64,000 bases of DNA from Nocardia jinanensis (lineage in GTDB: Bacteria > Actinomycetota > Actinomycetes > Mycobacteriales > Mycobacteriaceae). Within the stretch, counting starts at the first letter, position 1; the number at the start of each line of letters is the position of its first letter. The stretch covers positions 62,001-126,000 of the forward strand of contig NZ_BMMH01000015.1 of the NCBI RefSeq assembly GCF_014645735.1, written 5' to 3'. A program made the position numbers and the translations under genes. Positions 16,665-25,256 of this stretch are shown here, one piece after another. The notes beneath the pieces were generated by a model. That model saw only the letters and a list, made by a program, of their open reading frames with translations. It did no database searches and was not told the origin of the DNA.

Positions 16665-17888
16665 ATGGTCAGGACTACGCGCCGCAGACTCCGCACAACC
16701 GTCACGGGCACAGTGCTCGCCCTCGGCGTCGCGGTATTGATGCCGCAGGCGGCGTCGGCTCAACCGCCGCGACCCACTCTGCCGGTCGGAGCGCCGACCT
16801 ACACCGTCGAGGTGAACCGACCCCAAGGCAGTCCCGGCTACATCTACTACTCGACCGGTATGAGCGCGGCGGCATTGGTACCCGGAGCCGAACCGCTGCT
16901 GTCCCGGCTACCGGTCACCGCTCCCGCGAATATCGTGCTGGACAAGGCGGGCCGCGAACTGTGGCGCTACACCCCGCCGCCCGGGCAGACCGTCTCCAAC
17001 TTCCGGACCCAGACCTACCAGGGCAAACGAGTGCTGACCTGGTGGCAGGGCTCCACCGAGGGCGGGCACGGTTCCGGGGTCGATATGATCGCCGACGAAC
17101 ACGGAGACATTATCGAGACCCTTTCGCCCGGCGGTGATTCCAGCGACGTGCACGAGTTCCGGCTCACACCGGACGGGCGGGCCCTGATCACCTCGTACCA
17201 CGAGGTGACCGCCGACCTGTCCGCGATCGGTGGGCCCGTGGACGCCCGGATGTACGACACCGTCGCATCGGTGGTGGATATCGCTACGAAGCAGGTGCTG
17301 TTCCGCTGGAGCGCGGCCGAGCACGTGCCGCTCACCGAGAGCGTGACAGACGGCCGGCTGCCCGGCAGCAATGTCTACGACCCGTACCATATGAACGCGA
17401 TCAGCCTTGATCCCCGGGGAGATCTGGTCATCTCCATGCGCAACACCTCCACGGTGTACGACGTAGACATCCGCACCGGCGAGATCAATTGGCAGCTGGG
17501 TGGGAAGAATTCCGGCTTCGAACTCGGGCCCGGTGCGCAGTTCGCGTTCCAGCACGACGCCGAATTCGCCGACGACGACACCTTGCGCCTGTTCAACAAC
17601 AATTCGAGCGGCTTCACCACCCTCGGTGTCTCCAGCGTGCAATGGATCGATCTGGACCTCGCGGCACGGCGGGCCACGCTGGCGCGCAACCAGACCCATC
17701 CCGCCGGGCTCACCGCCTTCGCCATGGGTAATGCGCAGGGATTGGCCAACGGCAACACACTGGTCGGCTGGGGTATGGCGCCGCATATCTCGGAGTTCTC
17801 CCCGAGCGGCGAACTGGTCTACGACGCCGCACTCCCGCTGGGCACCTACCGCGCGTATCTGGAGGATCGGGCCCCGACGAGGAATTGA
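16665..17888 (+). CDS. Secreted arylsulfotransferase (ASST)-family protein
   Basis: A 407-residue exported protein. I start at ATG 16665, which has AAGGAG 6 nt upstream and gives a signal peptide (basic MVRTTRRRLR, hydrophobic 13-27, then ASAQ). The mature part has beta-propeller-like repeats with family features: YQGKRVLTWWQG, GHGSGVDMI, DVHEFRL, DPYHMNAIS, QHDAEF and GMAPHISEF. This is the actinobacterial ASST_2 type (PF14269 group). Classic ASSTs transfer sulfate between phenols through a histidine; the conserved histidines are present, but activity in this subgroup is unproved. It converges on the oxidoreductase gene with a 22-bp gap. Confidence 0.82.
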   Translation: MVRTTRRRLRTTVTGTVLALGVAVLMPQAASAQPPRPTLPVGAPTYTVEVNRPQGSPGYIYYSTGMSAAALVPGAEPLLSRLPVTAPANIVLDKAGRELWRYTPPPGQTVSNFRTQTYQGKRVLTWWQGSTEGGHGSGVDMIADEHGDIIETLSPGGDSSDVHEFRLTPDGRALITSYHEVTADLSAIGGPVDARMYDTVASVVDIATKQVLFRWSAAEHVPLTESVTDGRLPGSNVYDPYHMNAISLDPRGDLVISMRNTSTVYDVDIRTGEINWQLGGKNSGFELGPGAQFAFQHDAEFADDDTLRLFNNNSSGFTTLGVSSVQWIDLDLAARRATLARNQTHPAGLTAFAMGNAQGLANGNTLVGWGMAPHISEFSPSGELVYDAALPLGTYRAYLEDRAPTRN

Positions 17889-17910
17889 TCGAGCCCGGGG
17901 CAAGCCGGGT

Positions 17911-18858
17911 TCAGAACTCGAGGACGATCCGCCCCCGGATCCCGCCTCGTTCGAGTCTGCGATGGGCTTCGCTCGCCTGCTCGGCGGGCAGCAGGTCTGC
18001 CACCCGCAGGGACAGGGCGCCGGAGGCGGCCAGTCCGGTGAGACGGTCGAGCCTGTTCTTCTCCCGGATATCGGCCCCGACCATGATCTCGTGCACCGTC
18101 AGACCGGGTCGGGGCTGAACTCCGCCGCCCAGCCGCTCGGGGCGCAGGGCGGCATAGGCCCCACCGGGGCGGATCACCGGGGTGATGTCGTCACGCAGGA
18201 GGGCGCCGTCGATCACGGCGTCCACACCCTCGGGGTAGTGGGCGCGGATCTGTGCGACAGTCTCGGTGCCACGGTCGACGACGATATCGGCCCCGAGGGC
18301 CCGGATCAGATCGCGGTCGGCGGGCGCGGCATCGGCGATCACCTGCAGACCCGCATGTTTCGCAAGCTCGACCGCGTAACCGCCGACCGCACCGGCCGCC
18401 CCGGTGACCACCAGCGAGGCACCGGGTTGCAGAGCGAGGCGGTCGAGAGCCTGCCAGGCGGTGAGCCCGTTCATCGGCAGGGTGGCCGCGGATGCGAAAT
18501 CCCGGCCGGCCGGCAGGGCGGCCACCGATTCCGCCGGGACGACGATCTTCTCCGCGTACGCGCCGCCGCCGTCGAGCACCGGCAGGGTTATCGCCACGAC
18601 CTCGTCGCCGGGGCGCCAGCCGGTATCCGGGTCGGCCTCGTCCACCGTTCCCGCCGCGTCCCAGCCGGGTACGTAGGGAGGATTCACCTCGGCGTACCGT
18701 TCGTGCACCAGTCCACTCCGGGTGACCACATCAGAGGGGTTGACGGCTGCGGCCCGCACCCGGATCCGCACCTGTCCCGGGCCGACGACCGGTTCGGGCA
18801 GTTCGAATGCGCGTAGCACCTCGGGACCCCCGGGCTCGTCGAAACCGATGACCCGCAT
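17911..18858 (-). CDS. Medium-chain quinone-oxidoreductase-like enzyme
   Basis: A 315-residue NADP-dependent oxidoreductase of the zinc-free MDR superfamily. The N-terminal catalytic domain has GPGQVRIRVRAAAVNPSD. The Rossmann domain has VTGAAGAVGGYAVELAKHAG, with the AxxGxxG-type fingerprint, and the C-terminus ends RGGIRGRIVLEF. No structural-zinc cysteine quartet is seen. Such enzymes reduce quinones or enones. The start ATG faces the TetR-type gene about 170 bp away on the same strand; they may be controlled together, but no shared operator is visible at this gene. Confidence 0.85.
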   Translation of the reverse strand: MRVIGFDEPGGPEVLRAFELPEPVVGPGQVRIRVRAAAVNPSDVVTRSGLVHERYAEVNPPYVPGWDAAGTVDEADPDTGWRPGDEVVAITLPVLDGGGAYAEKIVVPAESVAALPAGRDFASAATLPMNGLTAWQALDRLALQPGASLVVTGAAGAVGGYAVELAKHAGLQVIADAAPADRDLIRALGADIVVDRGTETVAQIRAHYPEGVDAVIDGALLRDDITPVIRPGGAYAALRPERLGGGVQPRPGLTVHEIMVGADIREKNRLDRLTGLAASGALSLRVADLLPAEQASEAHRRLERGGIRGRIVLEF

Positions 18859-19031
18859 AGTTCGCCCACCTTCCGGTTCGATAGTTATCGAACCGAACCA
18901 ACATGACGATCACCGGCGATATTCCGGAACCGGCCGCTCACGGACCGGGGAACGAAGCGATCGCCGTTGCGCCACAGCCCGCGGCGGGCCGCTGGGAATC
19001 GAGTTCTGCGGCTCTCCGCCATCGACGGCTT

Positions 19032-19616
19032 CTACCGGCCAGAGCCCTTTTCCGCGGTCAGGGCATTGAGCGCTTCGCCCAATCGGGCGCCGCTGGGCAC
19101 TGCGGCGTCCGGGTTGCTCATCCACTGCATCACCAAGCCGTTGAGAAGGACGAAGTACAGCTCGGCGACGGCACGCGCCCGGGAACCGTCGAGTTCGGGA
19201 TAGGACTCCGCGATCAGATCGGCGATCTCGGAGACAGCGATCTCGGACATCTCCCCCATCCGAGGCCGTTCGCTCGGCGTCCGGTAGATACGGACCAGAT
19301 TCTCCATACTCGCCACCAGAACCTCCCGGTTGCGATCGAAAAGTTCGGCGATACCGTCCCAGATCCGGGGGAACGCTTCACCTGGCGATTGTCCGGCCGT
19401 AGCCCGGATCCGCCGCTCGAGGTCGTCACCGATCACCCGGCCCGTCTCGTCGGTGAAGGCCTCGGTGAGCAGGCGGTCCTTCGAACCGAAGTGGTATCCG
19501 ATGGCAGCGAGGCTGACTCCCGCTGTGGTGGCGATATCGCGTGCCGTGGTGGCGGCGAAGCCGCGTTCGTAGATGCAGGTGCGCGCGGCCGCGAGTAGAT
19601 CCTCCTTGTTTCCCAT
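19032..19616 (-). CDS. TetR-family repressor divergent from flavin monooxygenase
   Basis: A 194-residue TetR regulator. The N-terminal helix-turn-helix reads FAATTARDIATTAGVSLAAIGYHFGSKDRLL, so the recognition helix ends in the usual YHF. The ligand domain has the shape of the TetR_C group with EALNALTAEK at the end. It is divergent from the monooxygenase gene, and the 105-bp gap is packed with inverted and direct repeats (19634-19690). This is the standard arrangement for a repressor of itself and of the adjacent enzyme gene. The ligand is unknown, possibly the enzyme's substrate. Confidence 0.9.
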   Translation of the reverse strand: MGNKEDLLAAARTCIYERGFAATTARDIATTAGVSLAAIGYHFGSKDRLLTEAFTDETGRVIGDDLERRIRATAGQSPGEAFPRIWDGIAELFDRNREVLVASMENLVRIYRTPSERPRMGEMSEIAVSEIADLIAESYPELDGSRARAVAELYFVLLNGLVMQWMSNPDAAVPSGARLGEALNALTAEKGSGR

Positions 19617-19633
19617 GACCTCACTCTAACCAG

Positions 19634-19690
19634 TCTTAGACGTTTGTTCTAGACACTTGTTCTACATATGTGTTAGACATACGTCTGAGA
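19634..19690. promoter_or_regulatory. Operator array between TetR and monooxygenase genes
   Basis: A 57-bp AT-rich block. TCTTAGACGT (19634-19643) and ACGTCTGAGA (19681-19690) form an outer inverted repeat with one mismatch. TTGTTCTA occurs twice 13 bp apart (19644, 19657), TAGAC three times (19637, 19650, 19674), and AGAC-N4-GTCT closes the right end. CATATG marks a central dyad. It probably holds two or more TetR-dimer sites overlapping both promoters. Confidence 0.7.
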
Positions 19691-19721
19691 CATTCGATCA
19701 ACCATTCGAGCGAGGACACCG

Positions 19722-20999
19722 ATGACCACACAGCCCACCCCGGCCGCACTGCGCGTACTCATCTCCGGCGGCGGAATCGCCGGCAACGCGGTCGCCCTAC
19801 AGTTGCTCCGCGCCGGAATCCGGCCCACGGTGGTCGAGCGCGCAGCCGTGCCGCGACCGGGTGGTCAGGCCGTCGACCTGCGCGGACCCAGCCGGACCGT
19901 GGCACAGCGCATGGGTCTCGCGCCGGGCATCCGTAATTACCAACTCGACGAACGCGGCATGGTGTACATCGACTCCACCGGCCGTGAAGCGGCCCGGATG
20001 CCCGCCGAACTCTTCGAGGGGAATGGGGCGGTGGCCGAAATCGAGATCACCCGTGGCGACCTGAACCAGGTCCTGCTGGATGCCATCGCCGAGGAGACCG
20101 CGCGCCACGGCGGGTCCGGTATCGATTACCGGTACGGCGAACAGATCCGGGCACTGCGCGAGCACGCCGACGGCGTCTCGGTGGAATTCGCCTCCGGCGC
20201 GACCGAGGAATTCGACCTGGTGGTCGGGGCCGACGGCCTGCACTCGACCACCCGCCGGCTGGCCTTCGGGCCGGAAGAGCAGTTCAGTACGTATCTCGGC
20301 GGGTACACCTCGTACTTCACCATGCCGACCCCGGAAGGTATCCGCCCGCATTGGATGACCGTGCAACTGCTGCCCGGTGGAACCTTCCTCGGCTTCCGGC
20401 CCGATGCCGACCCGGCGACCACCAAGGTGATGATCAGTATCCGGCGCCCCGCCGATCCCGCCCTGCGACGCGATACCGCCGCTCAGAAACAACTCCTGCG
20501 CGAAGGCCTCGCGGCCGGTGGTCGGCTGGTTCCCGAAGTCGACGCGGCCATGGACCACGCCGAGGATTTCTACTTCGACGAACTCGCGCGGATAACCATG
20601 CCTCAGTGGACAACCGAGCGGATCGCGCTGGTGGGCGACGCCGGGTACTGCGGCTCGCCGCTGAGCGGCCAGGGCACGGCCATGGCCCTGGTCGGCGCCT
20701 ACGTACTGGTCGGCGAGATCATGCGCACGCCGGGCCGGCCGACCGCCGCGCTGGCCCGGTACAACGAGATTCTGCGCCCGTTCGTGAAATCCGCTCAGCA
20801 GCTCCCGCCCGGTGGCGTGAAGGCCATGACCCCGCGGACGCGGGCGGGTATCCGGGCTTCCCTGGCCCTCGTCCGGTTCACCACCTCCCGGTTGATGCGG
20901 CCACTGATGACCCGCATGCTGTCCGGAACCGAGGATTACGCACTGCCCGACTACTCCGCCGATCTCCCCGCGGCGGAACAGGGAGCTCGGCCGCTGTGA
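19722..20999 (+). CDS. FAD-dependent class A monooxygenase
   Basis: A 425-residue flavoprotein of the PHBH/TetX-like aromatic hydroxylase fold. The FAD dinucleotide motif GGGIAG is at 16-21, the DG motif is in VVGADGLHSTTRR (about 167-179), and the GD motif is in IALVGDAGYCGSPLSGQGTA (about 300-320). The C-terminal 60 residues contain a likely amphipathic helix. Such enzymes hydroxylate aromatic compounds or inactivate antibiotics such as tetracyclines and rifamycins. Control by a divergent TetR gene suggests an inducible detoxification or degradation role; the substrate cannot be read from sequence. Confidence 0.87.
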   Translation: MTTQPTPAALRVLISGGGIAGNAVALQLLRAGIRPTVVERAAVPRPGGQAVDLRGPSRTVAQRMGLAPGIRNYQLDERGMVYIDSTGREAARMPAELFEGNGAVAEIEITRGDLNQVLLDAIAEETARHGGSGIDYRYGEQIRALREHADGVSVEFASGATEEFDLVVGADGLHSTTRRLAFGPEEQFSTYLGGYTSYFTMPTPEGIRPHWMTVQLLPGGTFLGFRPDADPATTKVMISIRRPADPALRRDTAAQKQLLREGLAAGGRLVPEVDAAMDHAEDFYFDELARITMPQWTTERIALVGDAGYCGSPLSGQGTAMALVGAYVLVGEIMRTPGRPTAALARYNEILRPFVKSAQQLPPGGVKAMTPRTRAGIRASLALVRFTTSRLMRPLMTRMLSGTEDYALPDYSADLPAAEQGARPL

Positions 21000-21424
21000 C
21001 AAGCGGAGGGATACGATTCCCGGGTGCGACCGTCACCACCCGGGGCGGATGAGGGCTCGACCGTGCGCCCTCGGTCCGAAACTCCCGCGAGTCGGCGGCC
21101 GGCCGGACAAGGAGACATACCTACCGTCGTCTCCACACTCTCGTCCGACTGGCCGAATCACCTGAACCACCATCACCGATTTCTCGAACGGTTACCTTTC
21201 GCTGGCCGCGGACCGGATCAACCGGGACTTGTACCGTGTCCGATTCCGCTGCCGAGCTTCCGGAAGAGCCGAACTATCGCTCGATGGCCGTCCGACGAGC
21301 CGGTCACCCCGCGAGACCGGCCCGGACGAACGCCGCCGACGGGCCGGTCTGCCACCCCGCGAGACAGACCGACCCCCCGCAGTCCCGGCTCCCCACCGGG
21401 TCGTGCGGTCCCCCCGCCGAGGGG

Positions 21425-21529
21425 TTCCGGTTCCTCCCCAGGCCCGGAACCACCTCACCCCTCCCGGCGGATCCCTCCCCCGGATCCGCCCCACTCCCCC
21501 GCCGGGTACCTTCCGGTTCCTCCCCAGGC
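21425..21529 (+). repeat. 19-bp direct repeat pair
   Basis: The sequence TTCCGGTTCCTCCCCAGGC occurs at 21425-21443 and again at 21511-21529, identical. Just before it, CACCCCGCGAGAC is also repeated (21305-21317 and 21353-21365). The repeats sit in the Pro-codon-rich stretch and may be recent duplications in non-coding or decaying sequence. Confidence 0.6.
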
Positions 21530-22087
21530 ACCGGTCAGTACCCCCCACCCCTGCGGCGTACCCGGCTACCGGTAGCGGCCGAATACGCCGAGCTCGATGC
21601 GATCGTCCCCGATCAGGTGGCAGGTCGCATACAGTTCGACGGCCATCTCGACCGGCCCGGTTCCACCCGCGGGGCCGATCCCCCGCTCCCCGGCGCCGGA
21701 CAGGCTGTCCTGCGCAGCGCAGACGATCGCGCTGCGTGGCCGGACCTGCCGGTATCGGTCAGCGCGGCGCCCAGCTCACCTTCGGTAGCCGGGGCGGGCC
21801 CGGGAGCCGGCACCACGACAGTGGTGGTGTCGGCCGGAGCGAGCGCGGCGGTCGGCTTGCTGATCATTGCGGCTTCCCTTCGCGGTGTCCTCGGGCCGGT
21901 TGTTCCGGCCTCGACACCAACAATGCAGCCCCACGCTTGCCGCGCACTTAACGTGAACTTATAACGCTGAGACCACGATTCGTCACAGTGCAGACAAGGT
22001 CAGGGAACAGCTGGGGGGGACTGCTCCGGGATCGGTATATCTCGGGCATCATGGAGGCATCCGCTACGACAACGAGTGGGAGTGTGG

Positions 22088-22147
22088 ATGGATACGTTGG
22101 TCGTATGGGCTCTGGCCTGTGCGTTCTACTGGTTCGGTCTGCTCTGA
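22088..22147 (+). CDS. Possible 19-residue hydrophobic microprotein
   Basis: An ATG with GGGAG about 8 nt upstream opens a frame reading MDTLVVWALACAF followed by YWFGLL and a TGA stop. The peptide is one short membrane helix with no charged residue after Asp2. Nothing else supports it, and chance open frames of this size are common, so it is listed as a candidate only. Confidence 0.3.
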   Translation: MDTLVVWALACAFYWFGLL

Positions 22148-22307
22148 CCGGCCCCGCACCGATAAGGCACCGGCGCCGTGTAGTCCCGTGCCCGTAGACG
22201 ACTGCTCCTGAACCGATCCCTCGATCGGGCAGGGGCGTCGCACTGTCGGCGGACCCGATATCGCGTGATACCGGCCTCCCGGTGGAACGCCCATTAGGGT
22301 GATCCGC

Positions 22308-23666
22308 ATGGCGCGTTTCGGTGGGCTCCTGGCGGGGGTCACAGCGGTAATACTGATGGCAGGACAGCTTTTCGCCGCGCAAGCGCAGGCGACCCCGGAC
22401 GACGAACCAACGACCACCCGGTGCGAGGTGTCTTCCGGCCGGGAACCGGCCCGGGCCCGGCCGGAGCAAGTGGGACTGGACTCGACACGCCTGACCGACG
22501 CCCTGGCCTTCGCGGCCGGCCGGAAGCGGTTGAACATCCAGATCTTTCGGCACAACTGCCTGATCGGCGAGGGACCCGGCAACACACGCACCGGTAACAC
22601 CCCGTGGAACGTGTGGAGCGTGACCAAGAGCGTGGTCTCGTTGCTCACCGGAATCGCCGCCGAACGCGACCTGATCGATCTCGAAGCCCCGATCGACCGG
22701 TATCTCCCACCCGGTCTGGGCGATACGCGGAGGCGGGCGATCACAATCGAGAACCTGCTCACCGAGACCTCGGGTATGCGAACCGGGGTGGTGACCGAGG
22801 GGCTCACCGGGGCGGTACCCATCGATCCGAACAGCGCGGTGCAGGCCCTCGGAGTACCGCTGGATCATGAACCCGGCACCGTGTTCACCTATAGTCAGCG
22901 CACGGTCGATCTGCTGTCCTACGTGCTGGAACTCGCGGTCGGTGAACCGCTACAGGACTTCGCGCAACGCGAGCTGTTCGCACCACTGGGTATCGAACGC
23001 GGCGACCTGTACTGGGCGCGAGACCGCTCCGGGCACACCTATGGTTACGCGCATCTACTGATCCCGCCGAACGATCTCGCCAAGCTCGGGCTGCTCGTCG
23101 GTAACGCCGGCAACTGGAACGGCCGGCAGATAGTGCCCGCGTGGTACCTGTCGCGGGCGACCACCCCGTCGACTACGAACCCCTGCTACGGCTACCTGTT
23201 CTGGACCGGGCCGGATTGCGCGGAGAACCCGTCGTTCATGCCGGCCGACATGTATGCGATGTCCGGAGTGGGACTACAGAACGTCTTCGTCGTCCCCAGC
23301 CTGGATCTGGTGGTGGTCTGGACCGGGGTGTTCGGGAACGTGAGTGCCTACGGTCCGGGCGGGATCATCCAGAACACCGGCGAACTGCCGCACGAATTCT
23401 TCCGGCGGCTACTGGCCACATTCCACGAATCGCCGATTCCCGACCCCGGCCCCTATGTGGAACCACCGCTAGTGACGAACCCGAACTCCTATATCGACAC
23501 CGATATCCTGCTGGCGGTTTTCGGTATCGGTACGTCCGCGTACCCGGGCTGCGATGTGTTCGCCTGCCTGGGCGAACCGCTCGCGCCGCCGTTCAGCGAC
23601 GCGCCGCCCGGCTGTGTCCTGCTGGTATGCCTCGGAAACGATCCGCGCACACCGGGGATCCACTGA
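22308..23666 (+). CDS. Secreted beta-lactamase-fold serine hydrolase
   Basis: A 452-residue exported protein of the PF00144 group (class C beta-lactamase/DD-peptidase/esterase fold). I use ATG 22308; a GTG 9 nt upstream is also possible. A signal peptide covers about 1-28 (AQAQA). The catalytic SxxK is SVTK (Ser104, Lys107) and the second motif is YSQ (Tyr195) in place of the usual YxN. HTYGYAHLLIPPNDLAKLG matches the family's late region. After the fold the protein has a tail of about 60 residues with two copies of GC-x4-CLG (Cys415/420 and Cys436/441). Substrate unknown: candidates are esters, amide dimers or peptidoglycan. It stands alone, convergent with asd. Confidence 0.83.
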   Translation: MARFGGLLAGVTAVILMAGQLFAAQAQATPDDEPTTTRCEVSSGREPARARPEQVGLDSTRLTDALAFAAGRKRLNIQIFRHNCLIGEGPGNTRTGNTPWNVWSVTKSVVSLLTGIAAERDLIDLEAPIDRYLPPGLGDTRRRAITIENLLTETSGMRTGVVTEGLTGAVPIDPNSAVQALGVPLDHEPGTVFTYSQRTVDLLSYVLELAVGEPLQDFAQRELFAPLGIERGDLYWARDRSGHTYGYAHLLIPPNDLAKLGLLVGNAGNWNGRQIVPAWYLSRATTPSTTNPCYGYLFWTGPDCAENPSFMPADMYAMSGVGLQNVFVVPSLDLVVVWTGVFGNVSAYGPGGIIQNTGELPHEFFRRLLATFHESPIPDPGPYVEPPLVTNPNSYIDTDILLAVFGIGTSAYPGCDVFACLGEPLAPPFSDAPPGCVLLVCLGNDPRTPGIH

Positions 23667-23684
23667 GCCGGACGGCGGCCGCCG

Positions 23685-24719
23685 TCAGCGATCGGCGAGC
23701 AGCACCTCGGCGATCTGGATCGTGTTCAGCGCCGCACCCTTGCGCAGATTGTCGCCGGAGATGAACAGCGCCAGGCCGCGCCCGTCCGGGACACCCGGAT
23801 CCTGACGGATCCGGCCGACCAGGGATTCGTCCTTACCGGCCGCGGCCAGCGGGGTCGGAACATCGACCAGTTCCACACCCGGCGCCTTCGCCAGGATTTC
23901 CTGCGCGCGCTGCACCGAGATCGGATCGGCGAATTCCGCGTTGATCGACAGCGAGTGCCCGGTGAACACCGGAACCCGGACGCAGGTGCCACTGACCAGC
24001 AGCTCGGGCAATCCCAGGATCTTGCGGCTCTCGTTGCGCAGTTTCTGATCCTCGTCGGTCTCGCCGGACCCGTCGTCGACCAGCGAGCCCGCCAGCGCCA
24101 AGACGTTGAACGCGATCGGGGCGACGTATTTGTTCGGGGCCGGGAAATCCACGGCGCCCCCGTCGTGGGTGAGCTTTTCCGCGTCGTCGATGACCGCGCG
24201 GGTCTGCGAGACGAGTTCCTCGACGCCGGCCAGCCCGCTGCCCGAGACCGCCTGATAACTGGATACGATCAGGCGCTGCAGCCCGGCCGCGTCGTGCAGT
24301 GGTTTGAGCACCGGCATCGCGGCCATGGTGGTGCAGTTGGGGTTCGCGATGATGCCCTTGACCAGGTTGCGGGTCTGCTCCGGGTTGACCTCGCTGACCA
24401 CCAGCGGGACCTCGGGGTCCTTACGCCAGGCCGACGAGTTGTCGATCACGGTGACCCCGGCGGCGGCGAACCGCGGCGCCTGTACCCGTGACATGGTGGC
24501 ACCGGCCGAGAACAGCGCGATATCCAGGCCCGACGGGTCGGCGGTCTCGGTGTCCTCCACCACGATCTCACCGCCGCGCCACGGCAGTTTCTTACCGGCC
24601 GACCGCGAAGACGCGAAGAACCGCACCTCGTCGGCGGGGAAATCACGTTCCTCGAGAAGTTTGCGCATCACGGCGCCGACCTGACCGGTCGCGCCGACCA
24701 CACCAACACGAACGCCCAT
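23685..24719 (-). CDS. asd: Aspartate-semialdehyde dehydrogenase
   Basis: A 344-residue NADPH-dependent enzyme that converts aspartyl phosphate to aspartate semialdehyde, the branch point to lysine/diaminopimelate, threonine and methionine. The nucleotide site is VGVVGATGQVG, the active cysteine is Cys129 in NPNCTTM, and the acid-base histidine is His255 in TGHSLSIN. The gene follows ask after only 3 bp, so the two first steps of the pathway are co-transcribed, as in other actinobacteria. Diaminopimelate demand for cell wall makes it essential in relatives. Confidence 0.97.
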   Translation of the reverse strand: MGVRVGVVGATGQVGAVMRKLLEERDFPADEVRFFASSRSAGKKLPWRGGEIVVEDTETADPSGLDIALFSAGATMSRVQAPRFAAAGVTVIDNSSAWRKDPEVPLVVSEVNPEQTRNLVKGIIANPNCTTMAAMPVLKPLHDAAGLQRLIVSSYQAVSGSGLAGVEELVSQTRAVIDDAEKLTHDGGAVDFPAPNKYVAPIAFNVLALAGSLVDDGSGETDEDQKLRNESRKILGLPELLVSGTCVRVPVFTGHSLSINAEFADPISVQRAQEILAKAPGVELVDVPTPLAAAGKDESLVGRIRQDPGVPDGRGLALFISGDNLRKGAALNTIQIAEVLLADR

Positions 24720-24722
24720 CGT

Positions 24723-25256
24723 TTATCGCCCCGTTCCGGCGTGAACGACGGCGACCTCGTCGCCGCCGAGATCGAACGCGCGGTGCAGTACCTGCACGGC
24801 GTCGTCCAGTTCGGTGTCCTTGACCAATACCGAGATGCGGATCTCGGAGGTGGAGATGAGGTCGATATTGATACCGGCCTCGGCCAGCGCCTCGCAGAAG
24901 GTGGCGGTGACCCCGGGGTGGCTCTTCATACCGGCGCCGACCAGCGACACCTTGCCGATGTGGTCGTCGTAGAGCACCTGGGAGAAACCGATCTCGCCCT
25001 GGTACTTGCTCAGCATCTCCACTGCCCGGACACCGTCGGATTTGGGCAGGGTGAAGGTGATATCGGTCTTGCCGGTCTCCACTTTGGAGATGTTCTGCAG
25101 GACCATATCGATGTTGATCTCGGCCTCGGCCACGTACCGGAACACCTTGGCCGCGTAGCCGGGTTCGTCCGGAAGCCCGACCACGGTCACCTTGGCCTCG
25201 CTGCGGTCGTGCGCGACGCCCGTCAGGATTGCTTGTTCCAAGGGAATGTCCTCCAT
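24723..25256 (-). CDS. ask: Aspartokinase beta subunit (internal start)
   Basis: Within ask, ATG 25256 begins MEDIPLEQAILTG, the counterpart of the start of the lysC beta subunit in corynebacteria. The product would be 177 residues made of the two ACT domains. The ribosome site before it is weak (GGAT), so the evidence is conservation of position rather than sequence signal. Confidence 0.6.
   Translation of the reverse strand: MEDIPLEQAILTGVAHDRSEAKVTVVGLPDEPGYAAKVFRYVAEAEINIDMVLQNISKVETGKTDITFTLPKSDGVRAVEMLSKYQGEIGFSQVLYDDHIGKVSLVGAGMKSHPGVTATFCEALAEAGINIDLISTSEIRISVLVKDTELDDAVQVLHRAFDLGGDEVAVVHAGTGR

Larger units (their letters stand above)
21000..22307. other. 1.3-kb region without a convincing large gene
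   Basis: Frames are open here on both strands because of high GC, but none has a recognisable domain. On the plus strand a frame from GTG 21236 is very Pro/Ser-rich and ends at 21964. On the minus strand a short frame starts at ATG 21867 behind GAAGGGAAG; its protein-like continuation (ending GVFGRYR, stop at 21566-21568) is in another frame. This could be a decayed gene. Short direct repeats (21425-21529) and a 19-codon hydrophobic frame (22088-22147) also lie here. Confidence 0.4.
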
